Positions 6,819 to 14,020 of a stretch of DNA of 19,389 nucleotides are shown piece after piece. Both the position numbers and the translations under genes were made by a program. Location: positions 1 through 19,389 of the forward strand of contig WQZL01000023.1 in NCBI GenBank assembly GCA_009780755.1, written 5' to 3'. Position 1 is the first letter of the stretch. Each line of letters opens with the position of its first letter. Origin of the DNA: Promicromonosporaceae bacterium. Lineage in GTDB: Bacteria > Actinomycetota > Actinomycetes > Actinomycetales > Cellulomonadaceae. The notes under the pieces were generated by a model. The model was given only the letters and a program-made list of their open reading frames with translations, was not told the origin of the DNA and did not search any database.

Positions 6819-8234
6819 TCACCCCGTGAACAGGCCCACCCCCAACGCCAGCATCACGGGCACCAGTCCCACCAGCACAAAGGCGGGCAGGAAGCACGCA
6901 CCAAGCGGCAGCACCAGCCGCACGCTCAACCGCCCGGCAGCCACCCGCGCCGCATCGCGCCGGGCGCGCCGCACCTCGTTGCCCGCCGCCGCTAGCGCCG
7001 CGCTCGGCGCCGCGCCTTCCTGCCACGCCGGACGAAGCGAGTTTTCGATCACGCTCAGCCGGACTGGCGCCTCGACCCAGGCATCCGGCCAGGTTGCACC
7101 CATCAACAACTGGGCAGAAGCGCGCCGCAGTGACGTTGCATCCGGGCCACCAACCGCGTCGGCCACCGCAGCTAGCGCACGCGGGATGCCCGCCCCGGCC
7201 ATCAGCGCGGCGGCCAGCAGCTCCAGCAGCAAGGTCACATCGAGCGCGTCTTCGGCCTGGGGGTTACCACTCGGCGCGGCGGTGATAAGGGCTGAACATC
7301 TTCGGTGGGCGGCCCGGTCGGTAGCCAGCCAGGGCCAGCCGGCGATCACCCCAAGTGCTGCCCCCCAAGCCAACGGGCTTGCCCGGGCGACGATCAGCAG
7401 CGCCAAACCACCCCCTACCTTCATGAACCGGGTTGGGCCGCCCCTGCGCTCAACCTCTGCTCGTTTGCGGCTCCGAGGAACGGCAGCTATTGCTGCGGCA
7501 GGCTTCGTCAGGCATTCGCCCTTACCGTCGTTGCGTCCGACGATGGTGGCTTGCCTCTCGCCCTCATCGGCGCTGCCAGCTCGTCGCGCGGCGGCGATGA
7601 GCCGCCCCGTCCAGTAGCGCCCGGCAGCCAGCGCCAGCAAGCCGACCAGCAGGGCGGCGGTGCCGAAACCGCCATCCGTGGCGGTTGAGATCGGATCGGC
7701 GCCTAGTACCCAACCGAGGGCGAGGCCGATGAGGGGCAGGCCCAGCAAGATTCGAGCCGTGGTGCGCGGCCCAGCCAGCGCGGCCTCCCGTTCGGCGGCA
7801 GCCTCGGCCTCGGCGGTGAGCGCAGCGGACACCGCTCCCAGCACCCGCCCCAGTGGCGCGCCCACGGTCAGCGCGAGCCTGGTCGCCGCCGCGATAGCCC
7901 TGGCCGAGCCACGATCCATCAGTGAACCGAGCCGCCCAACATCAGGCGCTCCCAGCCCATCAACGGGCACTCCCGCCGCCCGCGTCCAGGCAGCCCCCGG
8001 CGTCGCCCCCGCCCGTAGCAGCGCCGCCACCTGCGCCACCACCACCTGCACGTTCTCCCGCTCCTTGCTCCGACGACCTACTCCCGACGTTTTTCGAGTG
8101 GGTAGCGACGGGCGCTCGCTGGCGAACTCGGCAAACACCTCGCCACCGGCCAAGGTGATCGCGCGCCGCCCCCCGCGCGTCATTACCAAATACGCGCTCA
8201 CCGCAATCAACGCCCCAGGTAGCAATCCGTTCAC
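6819..8234 (-). CDS. TadB-TadC fusion, inner-membrane platform of the Tad system
   Basis: A 471-residue membrane protein with two type II secretion F-domain halves. The first matches TadB (VQVVVAQVAALLRAGATPG, then membrane helices near LLGLPLIGLALGWVLG). The second matches TadC (DVTLLLELLAAALMAGAGI, ending in LVLPLGACFLPAFVLVGLVP). In mycobacteria these are separate proteins (Rv3658c, Rv3657c). Here the reading frame is unbroken, joined by a charged linker around GERQATIVGRNDGKGECL. The GTG at 8234 overlaps the TadA stop as GTGA, so I prefer it to the longer form from 8306. A separate TadC starting at an internal MKVGG is possible. The platform would couple the TadA ATPase to pilin extraction. 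Confidence 0.85.
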   Translation of the reverse strand: MNGLLPGALIAVSAYLVMTRGGRRAITLAGGEVFAEFASERPSLPTRKTSGVGRRSKERENVQVVVAQVAALLRAGATPGAAWTRAAGVPVDGLGAPDVGRLGSLMDRGSARAIAAATRLALTVGAPLGRVLGAVSAALTAEAEAAAEREAALAGPRTTARILLGLPLIGLALGWVLGADPISTATDGGFGTAALLVGLLALAAGRYWTGRLIAAARRAGSADEGERQATIVGRNDGKGECLTKPAAAIAAVPRSRKRAEVERRGGPTRFMKVGGGLALLIVARASPLAWGAALGVIAGWPWLATDRAAHRRCSALITAAPSGNPQAEDALDVTLLLELLAAALMAGAGIPRALAAVADAVGGPDATSLRRASAQLLMGATWPDAWVEAPVRLSVIENSLRPAWQEGAAPSAALAAAGNEVRRARRDAARVAAGRLSVRLVLPLGACFLPAFVLVGLVPVMLALGVGLFTG

Positions 8235-9391
8235 GGCCCCCACCGCCCAACCACCCGTTCCCAGGCCGCCGCATCCACCACATCGAAGGAGCCGCTTCCG
8301 CCCCATAATGCGGCTGGCCGCACCACAAACCCACTCGTGTCACGTCCCACCAGGCCGATGGCCTCAACGAACCGTCTTCCGCCCACGCGCCGTAGATGCA
8401 GCACCGCATCGACGGCGGCGACGGCCTGCGCGGCCAGGGCGTCGCGAGATGTCCCCGCCAACGCGGCCAACGCCGCCAATCGGGCAGGCACATGCTCGAC
8501 GGCATTGGCGTGCAGCGTCGCCAGCCCACCATCGTGCCCAGTGTTCATGGCCAGCAGCACCTCACGAACCTCGGCGCCGCGACACTCGCCGACAATGATG
8601 CGGTCGGGCCGCATTCTTAGGGCCGCCCGCACCAGCTCGGTCAGGGTGACGGCGCCTGCCCCTTCGACGTTCGCCCGGCGGGTCACCAGCGAGACAATGT
8701 GGGGATGGGTGGGCGCCAGCTCGCGGGCCTCCTCGACGGTGACCACCCGCTCGCTATGGGGTACTAGCCCGAGCAGGGCAGCCAGAAGAGTGGTTTTGCC
8801 CGTGCCGGTGCCCCCGGAGATCAGCAGGTTGGCGCGTCGCGCCACCAGCCCATGCAGCAGCGATTCCCAGCCGGGAGCGATGCCACCGCTCGCCACAAGG
8901 GCCGGGAGATCGAGAGTGGATTGACGCAGCACCCTAAGCGAGATGGTGGCCCCACTCCCGGTAGGCGCCACCGGCTCCACCACCGCATGGAGGCGGGTGC
9001 CATCGGGCAGCGCCCCGTCGCAGATCGGCACCGCATCGTCTAGCCGTTGTCCGGCCAGTGCGGCCAGCCGGGTAGCCAGCGCCCGCACGGCGGCAGGCGA
9101 GCCGAGATCGTCCGAGGCGTGTTCTAACCCCCGCCCGCGATCAACCCACACCTCGCGCGGACCGTTTACCAGCACATCGGTCACATCGGGCAGGTCAAGC
9201 AATGGTTGTAGCGGCCCGGCTCCGGCCAATTCGGCGCGGGCGGAGCGAGTTAACTCGCGGAGCGCATCGGAACCGAGTACCCGCCCCGAGGCGGTCAGGG
9301 CCGCTTCGACGGCCACGTTATCCACTGGCTGTGCGACCAGCCGGTTACGCACGTCGCTCAGCAGGTTGTCCGGCAGGTCGGTGGCGGTCAT
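8231..9391 (-). CDS. tadA: TadA/CpaF-family secretion ATPase
   Basis: A cytoplasmic hexameric ATPase that powers Tad pilus assembly or secretion. It has 386 residues, the usual length for the actinobacterial form. The N-terminal domain has DVLVNGPREVWVDRGRGLE. Walker A is GGTGTGKTT near residue 192. The Asp/Glu-box region is VTVEEARELAP. Walker B is RPDRIIVGECRG near 262-273, and the His box GHDGGLATLHAN is near 283-294. All catalytic motifs look intact. The ATG at 9391 overlaps the upstream stop (ATGA), and its own stop overlaps the TadB-TadC start. This indicates tight translational coupling and a stoichiometric machine. Confidence 0.95.
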   Translation of the reverse strand: MTATDLPDNLLSDVRNRLVAQPVDNVAVEAALTASGRVLGSDALRELTRSARAELAGAGPLQPLLDLPDVTDVLVNGPREVWVDRGRGLEHASDDLGSPAAVRALATRLAALAGQRLDDAVPICDGALPDGTRLHAVVEPVAPTGSGATISLRVLRQSTLDLPALVASGGIAPGWESLLHGLVARRANLLISGGTGTGKTTLLAALLGLVPHSERVVTVEEARELAPTHPHIVSLVTRRANVEGAGAVTLTELVRAALRMRPDRIIVGECRGAEVREVLLAMNTGHDGGLATLHANAVEHVPARLAALAALAGTSRDALAAQAVAAVDAVLHLRRVGGRRFVEAIGLVGRDTSGFVVRPAALWGGSGSFDVVDAAAWERVVGRWGP

Positions 9392-10113
9392 CGTGCCCCA
9401 CCCCAGCCCAGAGCCAAGGCGAGATCATCGCCCAGCCGCGCCAACTTAGTGCCACGCCGCACCGGCGGGCCAACGCCTTGTTCGATGGCGCCGGTAATGC
9501 TTCGTTCCTCGCGCAGCGTCGCCACCACCGCCAAACCGGATACGGCGGTTAGATCGTCGGCATCCACCCGACCAACGGAGGGCGGCCGCACCACCAGACG
9601 CGGATGACATTTAGCCAACACGGAACGCAACGCAATTAACCCGGCGGCATCCGGGATGCTCAACCGCGCCACCACCAGCACGTCATTCGCATCGGCCACC
9701 AGCGCTCGTATTGCCGGCGTCCATGCGCCAGGCCGGGGCAGATCGAGTACCACGGATTCCCCGGCCCGCAACAAGGCGGCACACACATCCAGCATCACAT
9801 CGTCGCGCGGCCCCACCGGCGTAAGCCGCGATCCGGAGAGTACCGGCACCCGCCCCCAACGGGGGAGTGCTGCCACCACCTCGCGGCCATCTACCTCACC
9901 GCGCGCGTCAGTAAGTTCGGGCCAGCGGGCGCCAGGCTCGGCCTCAACGCCAAGCAGCACCTCGATACCGGGACCGGGAATGTCGAGATCCACCAAGGTG
10001 CCGCGACCGGTGGCACGGTGTAGCGCGTGACAGGCAGACGCGGCGGTAATCGAGGCGCCCACCCCGCCTGTCGCGCCGGTTATCGCGATCAGGGTCGCTT
10101 GGTTCGTGTTCAT
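9388..10113 (-). CDS. Ssd/TadZ-like ParA-fold protein lacking the Walker lysines
   Basis: A 241-residue MinD/ParA-fold protein, in the position of Rv3660c (Ssd, septum-site-like) at the head of Tad loci. These proteins are thought to place the machine in the cell. The P-loop position (13-21) reads GATGGVGAS, where active ParA/MinD members have KGGxGKS/T. Both the signature and the P-loop lysine are absent, so ATP hydrolysis is doubtful. LVDLDIPGPGIEVLLG is the usual following strand. The family's N-terminal receiver-like domain is missing. First gene of the operon; no strong Shine-Dalgarno or TANNNT box is visible before the ATG. Confidence 0.85.
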   Translation of the reverse strand: MNTNQATLIAITGATGGVGASITAASACHALHRATGRGTLVDLDIPGPGIEVLLGVEAEPGARWPELTDARGEVDGREVVAALPRWGRVPVLSGSRLTPVGPRDDVMLDVCAALLRAGESVVLDLPRPGAWTPAIRALVADANDVLVVARLSIPDAAGLIALRSVLAKCHPRLVVRPPSVGRVDADDLTAVSGLAVVATLREERSITGAIEQGVGPPVRRGTKLARLGDDLALALGWGGAR

Positions 10114-10162
10114 GATTTCACTGTGACGCGCCGCTTGGATCGACGCCGGGGCGAGACAGTCA

Positions 10163-10198
10163 GCCTGTGGATTTACGCCCCAAATCGCGCCTGTGGAT
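10163..10198. promoter_or_regulatory. Direct repeat GCCTGTGGAT in a divergent promoter region
   Basis: GCCTGTGGAT occurs at 10163-10172 and exactly again at 10189-10198, 26 bases apart. The site lies in the 143-base gap between the divergent Tad operon and the HAD phosphatase. It could be a regulator site. The similarity to half of a DnaA box is only seven of nine positions. Confidence 0.3.
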
Positions 10199-10243
10199 GG
10201 CCTAATTCCCTTCTGCGGGCTAACAAATGGCCCTCAACCCGGT

Positions 10244-10249
10244 TAGGCT
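10244..10249 (+). promoter_or_regulatory. -10 box (TAGGCT) of a likely leaderless promoter
   Basis: TAGGCT fits the actinobacterial TANNNT pattern and ends seven bases before the GTG at 10257. This would put the transcription start at the start codon. A -35 match is not clear. Confidence 0.45.
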
Positions 10250-10256
10250 CAATCTT

Positions 10257-11039
10257 GTGAGCAAGGTTGCGGCGTTCTTCGACCTCGACAAGACGATCAT
10301 CGCCACGAGCGCGTCTGCCGCCCTGTCGCGCCCGTTTTACGCTGGCGGCCTCGTCGGGCGACGCGACATCGTGCGCTCCGCCTACGCTCACTTTCTCTAC
10401 GAGCTAAGCGGCGCCGATGTTGACCAGACCGAGCGGATGCGCCAGCATCTCTCTAACCTGGTGGACGGCTGGGACGTCGAGCAGGTCCGGCAGATCGTCG
10501 ATGAGGCCGTATACGAGGTAATCGACCCCTACGTTTACGTCGAGGCCGTCGATTTGATTGCCGAACATCGTGAGATCGGTCATGACGTGGTGATCGTGTC
10601 TGCCTCCGGGGCAGAGCTGGTCACCCCCATCGCCGCTCTACTTGGCGTCGAGGCCAAAGACGTGATCGCCAGCCAGCTACGGATCGAGGATGGCAAATAC
10701 ACCTCGGAAATCGACTTCTACGCCTACGGGGAGAACAAGGCGAGCGCTATCCGCGAAATGGCCGTCGAACGCGGCTACGACCTGGCGCGTTGCTACGCCT
10801 ACTCCGATTCCATCACCGATGCGCCGATGCTGGGTGCGGTGGGGCATGGGTTCGTGGTTAACCCGAATGGCAAGCTGCGGCGCCTGGCGGCCGAACGCGG
10901 GTGGGGCGTGTTGCAGTTCTCCCGGCCAGCGCCGTTGCGGGAGGTGCCGGTGCCGCCCAAGCCGGCCCTGGCGATTGCGGGGGGAATCGCGGCGGCAACG
11001 GTGGGGGCACTGGCCTGGCGATCCATCCGACGACGCTGA
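10257..11039 (+). CDS. HAD-IB (SerB-like) phosphatase with C-terminal membrane helix
   Basis: A HAD-superfamily subclass IB hydrolase of 260 residues. Catalytic motif I is FFDLDKT (nucleophile Asp9, acid Asp11). Motif II is VSASG near 115. The motif III lysine is in GENKAS near 161, and motif IV is DSITD (Asp184, Asp188). The set is complete, so it should dephosphorylate a small substrate, which is not predictable here. Residues 236-260 form a hydrophobic helix followed by Arg residues, suggesting a membrane anchor. Divergence from an Ssd/Tad operon matches Rv3661-Rv3660c. I chose the GTG start because MSKVAAFFDLDKT is the usual family start and a TANNNT box lies seven bases upstream. The ATG at 10227 would add ten residues. 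Confidence 0.9.
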   Translation: MSKVAAFFDLDKTIIATSASAALSRPFYAGGLVGRRDIVRSAYAHFLYELSGADVDQTERMRQHLSNLVDGWDVEQVRQIVDEAVYEVIDPYVYVEAVDLIAEHREIGHDVVIVSASGAELVTPIAALLGVEAKDVIASQLRIEDGKYTSEIDFYAYGENKASAIREMAVERGYDLARCYAYSDSITDAPMLGAVGHGFVVNPNGKLRRLAAERGWGVLQFSRPAPLREVPVPPKPALAIAGGIAAATVGALAWRSIRRR

Positions 11040-11165
11040 TTCATCGGGCGCGGAGAGTCATTCAGCGCCACAACCTCTTGCGCCAGACGCCGTTTGGTAC
11101 TTACATAGAGGTACGCACAACTTAAGACTCCGGTGACACGGAACCCACGCCAAAGGAAGTCCCCC

Positions 11166-11306
11166 TTGAGGACAAGACCCCCAGAAGCGCTGGAACACCT
11201 AGGTGAACTGGCCCGAGCGGATCAAAAAAGGCGCATGTTACCCGTGATCGCCGGTGAGAGCGGCACCTGGTGGATGATTCAAGTCCCAGGTGCCGTTCTC
11301 GTTTGA
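11166..11306 (+). CDS. Possible small ORF, 46 residues, truncated HicB-like tail
   Basis: Starts TTG six bases after AAAGGAAG, a good ribosome-binding site. A GTG at 11133 in the same frame is also possible. The product is charged (EALEHLGELARADQKRR) and then reads VIAGESGTWWMIQVPGAVLV. The GTWWMIQVPG part resembles the first strands of HicB-type antitoxins, cut off early, so it may be a relic. It ends one base before the convergent oxidoreductase stop, and its last third lies in a terminator-like hairpin. It fills most of an otherwise empty 268-base gap. It may be chance. Confidence 0.35.
   Translation: MRTRPPEALEHLGELARADQKRRMLPVIAGESGTWWMIQVPGAVLV
11256..11300 (-). terminator. Hairpin after the Old Yellow Enzyme gene
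   Basis: 15-bp arms (11256-11270 and 11286-11300, core CGGCACCTGG / CCAGGTGCCG) with one mismatch and a 15-base loop. It begins seven bases past the minus-strand stop at 11308. It overlaps the end of the possible small ORF on the other strand. Confidence 0.6.
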
Positions 11307-11307
11307 A

Positions 11308-12369
11308 CTACCAGAGGCCGCGTTCGTACTGTGGGGGTTCGGAGGTGGTGACGCCCAGGGCGTGGGCAGCCCGACGTGGCCAGTGAGGGTCGCGTAAAGC
11401 GGGGCGGCCAATCAGCACGGCATCGGCGCACTGATCCACGAGTACCTGTTCGGCCTGCTGCGGCGAGGTGATTAGCCCAACCGCCGCTACCGGCAATCCG
11501 GCCTTTTCACGAAGCCGGTGAGCCAGCGGCACCTGATAACCCGCCCCCGTCTCTACCGGCGCGGGCAGCAGCCCGCCGGAGGACACATCCACCAGGTCTA
11601 CCCCGCGCGACCCCAGCTGCGCGGCCACTAGCGATACATCGTCCACGGTTAGACCCTCGGGCAGCCAGTCGGTGGCCGATACCCGCACCAGCAGCGGTTT
11701 CTCATCGGGCCATCGCGTGCGGATCGCCTCTGCCACCTCCAATAGCAGCCGAGCGCGATTACGAGCGCTGCCGCCATATTCGTCGGTGCGGGGGTTGGTC
11801 AATGGCGAAAGGAACTGATGCAGTAGGTAGCCGTGCGCGGCGTGAATCTCCACCACATCGAAGCCCGCTTCATGCGCTCGACGAGCCGCCTGCGCAAACT
11901 TCTCGGGGATGGCCGCAACCTGCTCGGTGGTCAAGCCGATGGGGGCCGTGTAGCCGGGGAATGGCTGGTCAGAGGGGCCATAGGTTTGCCAGGCGCCCTC
12001 GTCAGGTTTGAGTGAACCATCGCGCGGCTCCCAGGGGCGGCGCGTCGATGCCTTGCGTCCGGCGTGGGCAAGCTGCACACCCATCGCTGCTCCCTGCGCG
12101 CGGGCAAAATCCACAACGCGATGCCAGGCTCCCACCTGCGCGTCATCCCACAGGCCCACGTCATAAGGGGTGATCCGGCCTTCGGGGGCGACGGCGGCGG
12201 CCTCGGCGACGATCAGCCCGAAGCCGCCAGCGGCGCGGGCGCCATAGTGGACCAGGTGCCATTCATTGGGTAGGCCATCCGTGGCCGAATACTGGCACAT
12301 TGGCGCGAGCCACACGCGGTTTGGGATGTTCAGTTCGCGCAGGCGCAGCGGCTCAAACAACAGGCTCAT
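11308..12369 (-). CDS. NADH:flavin oxidoreductase, Old Yellow Enzyme, YqjM type
   Basis: A 353-residue FMN-dependent TIM-barrel ene-reductase, cytoplasmic, which reduces activated C=C bonds with NAD(P)H. Seen motifs: NRVWLAPMCQYS near the N-terminus (Cys25 and Tyr27, matching the YqjM Cys26/Tyr28 pair that marks the thermophilic-like class), GVQLAHAGRKAS, VEIHAAHGYLLHQFLSP with the substrate-binding His pair, NPRTDEYGGS, and the phosphate-binding AVLIGRPALRDP. Length is normal and nothing is missing. It stands alone between terminator-like hairpins, so it is probably monocistronic, with a TANNNT box six bases before the ATG. The physiological substrate is unknown. Confidence 0.95.
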   Translation of the reverse strand: MSLLFEPLRLRELNIPNRVWLAPMCQYSATDGLPNEWHLVHYGARAAGGFGLIVAEAAAVAPEGRITPYDVGLWDDAQVGAWHRVVDFARAQGAAMGVQLAHAGRKASTRRPWEPRDGSLKPDEGAWQTYGPSDQPFPGYTAPIGLTTEQVAAIPEKFAQAARRAHEAGFDVVEIHAAHGYLLHQFLSPLTNPRTDEYGGSARNRARLLLEVAEAIRTRWPDEKPLLVRVSATDWLPEGLTVDDVSLVAAQLGSRGVDLVDVSSGGLLPAPVETGAGYQVPLAHRLREKAGLPVAAVGLITSPQQAEQVLVDQCADAVLIGRPALRDPHWPRRAAHALGVTTSEPPQYERGLW

Positions 12370-12375
12370 GCCTCA

Positions 12376-12381
12376 ACCCTA
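12376..12381 (-). promoter_or_regulatory. -10 box (TAGGGT) of a likely leaderless promoter
   Basis: On the minus strand TAGGGT is followed by six bases (TGAGGC) and then the oxidoreductase ATG. This matches the TANNNT-to-start spacing seen at 34 and 10244. No -35 hexamer is evident. Confidence 0.4.
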
Positions 12382-12453
12382 GAAACCACTTGCTCTAATG
12401 CCACGCTGCCCCGCCGACCACCCCCTACTCCCATCCCTCGCGTCCTCAACCGC

Positions 12454-12507
12454 GAACCGGATGTTTCGCAGCTTAAACCGCACTCTAAGCTGCGAAACAT
12501 CCGGTTC
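12454..12507 (-). terminator. Perfect 22-bp hairpin after the M18 aminopeptidase gene
   Basis: Arms 12454-12475 and 12486-12507 are exact reverse complements around a ten-base loop. It lies 20 bases past the minus-strand stop at 12527. Its CGAACCGG end is shared with the hairpin at 13940-13999, so it may also belong to a repeat family. Confidence 0.7.
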
Positions 12508-12526
12508 GGCGAGGTGGCGGGGCAGG

Positions 12527-13903
12527 TTAGTTTTGGAGGATGGCGGTCATGGCTCGGGTTAGGTGCCAGGGGTCGATAACGGCGGTTAGTTCGCGGGCCG
12601 AGTGCATCGAGAGGATGGGCACCCCCACGTCTACGGTGCGGATGCCCAGGCGAGTAGCCGAGATGGGGCCAATGGTGGAGCCGCAGGGGGTGGAGTTATC
12701 CGAGACGAACTCCTGGCTGGGCACACCCGCCGCCTGACACGCCGCCTGCCAGCGGGCAGCGCCCACCGCATCCGTGGCGTAACGCTGGTTGGCGTTGATC
12801 TTCAGAATGGGGCCGCCGCCGGCGACGGGACGGTTGGCCGGATCGTGCCTATCTGGGTAGTTCGGATGGACGGCGTGGCCCACGTCGCTAGAAACTAGAA
12901 ACGAACCGGCGAAGGCGCGGGCGCGATCCTCGGTGGTGGCGCCGAGCGCGGCACCAAGGCGGGTGAGTACATCATCCAAGAACGGCCCCGCCGCCCCCGA
13001 ATATGACTCCGAGCCGATTTCCTCATGATCGAAGGCCGCCACTACGCAGATCGCACCTCCGCCTACGGCAGAGGGTGAAACGCTTGGAGAAGAGGTGGTG
13101 GCGGCAAGCAGCGCGGTTAGGGCCGCGTGGGTGCTGAGCAGGTTGTCCAGGCGGGGCGATGCGAACAAGGCATCGTCTGCGCCAAAAATGGCAGGGGGCT
13201 GGGTGTCCACGGTTATGAGGTCATAGCCGCCGATGTCAGCCGGATTCAGCGCGGACGATTCGGCAGTTTCATCTCGATTCGGCAGTTCTAACTGCCGAAT
13301 CGACGTTAAACTGCCGACCCGTTGGGCAAGGGCCGCCAGCAGGTCGGCGTCGGTCACGTTACCCAAGCCCCAGATGGGTTGGGTGTGCTTTTGCTTGTCG
13401 AGGGTGAGCGCATCGTTCGCGGTGCGATCCAGATGGATGGCCAGCGAGGGGATACGCAGCAGCGGCCCGGTGCGCACCAGATGTTCGGTGCCGTCGAGCA
13501 ACACCACGCGACCCGCCAACTCCAGCTCGCGATCCAGCCAGGAAGCCAGCAGCGGCCCGCCGTACACCTCGACGCCCGCCTGCAAAAATCCGTGCCCGCC
13601 GGTGGTTGGCTTCGGCTTCAGCTTGAAACCAGGAGAGTCGGTGTGCGTGCCTAGGATGGTAAACGGCGTCGTCGGCCCGGCACTCTCGGGCACGGCGAAG
13701 GCGATGGCCGCCCCGTCACGCACCACGAAGTAGCGCCCGCCCGGTTGCACGTCCCAGGGGTCGGTCTCTATCAACCGGATGAACCCGGCCGCCTCGCATC
13801 GCCGCGCAATCTCGGCGACGGCATGAAACGAGGAGGGTGACGCCGTTACGAACTCGGCCAGATCGAAAGCATGTTCACGGGCGGCGGCGGGAATAGAAGT
13901 CAT
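12527..13903 (-). CDS. M18-family aminopeptidase (aspartyl aminopeptidase-like)
   Basis: A cytoplasmic dinuclear-zinc aminopeptidase of 458 residues that removes N-terminal, typically acidic, residues from peptides. Visible motifs: GTHTDSPGFKLKP (metal His87), IPSLAIHLDR, FDHEEIGSESYSGA (catalytic/metal Glu near 294-295), SSDVGHAVHPNYPDRHD (metal region near 337-352), CGSTIGPISATRLGIRTVDVG, and MHSARE with the last metal His near 431. The set is complete. I chose ATG 13903 because MTSIPAAAREHAFDLAEF is a normal family start and GGGAGA precedes it; a start at 13933 would add 10 residues. About residues 197-215 are encoded by a palindromic element (13261-13316), an unusual insertion in the non-catalytic domain. 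Probably monocistronic. Confidence 0.94.
   Translation of the reverse strand: MTSIPAAAREHAFDLAEFVTASPSSFHAVAEIARRCEAAGFIRLIETDPWDVQPGGRYFVVRDGAAIAFAVPESAGPTTPFTILGTHTDSPGFKLKPKPTTGGHGFLQAGVEVYGGPLLASWLDRELELAGRVVLLDGTEHLVRTGPLLRIPSLAIHLDRTANDALTLDKQKHTQPIWGLGNVTDADLLAALAQRVGSLTSIRQLELPNRDETAESSALNPADIGGYDLITVDTQPPAIFGADDALFASPRLDNLLSTHAALTALLAATTSSPSVSPSAVGGGAICVVAAFDHEEIGSESYSGAAGPFLDDVLTRLGAALGATTEDRARAFAGSFLVSSDVGHAVHPNYPDRHDPANRPVAGGGPILKINANQRYATDAVGAARWQAACQAAGVPSQEFVSDNSTPCGSTIGPISATRLGIRTVDVGVPILSMHSARELTAVIDPWHLTRAMTAILQN
13261..13316. repeat. Palindromic element inside the aminopeptidase gene
   Basis: An inner perfect inverted repeat, 13275-13287 with 13290-13302 (CGATTCGGCAGTT / AACTGCCGAATCG), sits inside outer arms CGGCAGTTT (13261-13269) and AAACTGCCG (13308-13316). 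It is translated in frame as part of SLTSIRQLELPNRDETAESS. Its GATTCGGCAG core is similar to, but not the same as, the ends of the hairpins at 12454 and 13940. Confidence 0.65.
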
Positions 13904-13939
13904 AACCCCAAGTCTCCCATCCCTGGCCAACACCTGACT

Positions 13940-13999
13940 GCCGAACCGGCCAATCTGGCCCTCAAACGCGGTCCTGAGAGCCAGATCAGCCGGTTCGGC
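13940..13999 (-). terminator. Hairpin after the large membrane protein gene
   Basis: 20-base arms (13940-13959 and 13980-13999) pair at 18 positions, with GCCGAACCGGC at the outer end. It lies 21 bases past the minus-strand stop at 14021 and before the aminopeptidase start. There is no T run, so terminator function is inferred from position. Confidence 0.6.
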
Positions 14000-14020
14000 G
14001 AAGCAGAAGGGAGGGAGGAA

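Noticed and set aside
6691..8598. Long plus-strand open frames opposite the TadB-TadC and TadA genes
   Set aside because: They are Ala/Pro/Arg/Ser-rich GC-skew shadows. The minus strand encodes intact Walker motifs and F-domains, with stop/start overlaps.
10164..10198. TGTGGAT repeats as DnaA boxes or a replication origin
   Set aside because: Only seven of nine box positions match, there are only two copies, and no dnaA, dnaN or AT-rich unwinding region is nearby.
11261..11295. ATTCAAGTCCC looks like a tRNA T-loop flanked by pairing arms
   Set aside because: The whole paired unit is only about 35 bases. There is no anticodon arm, D arm or acceptor stem of tRNA size.
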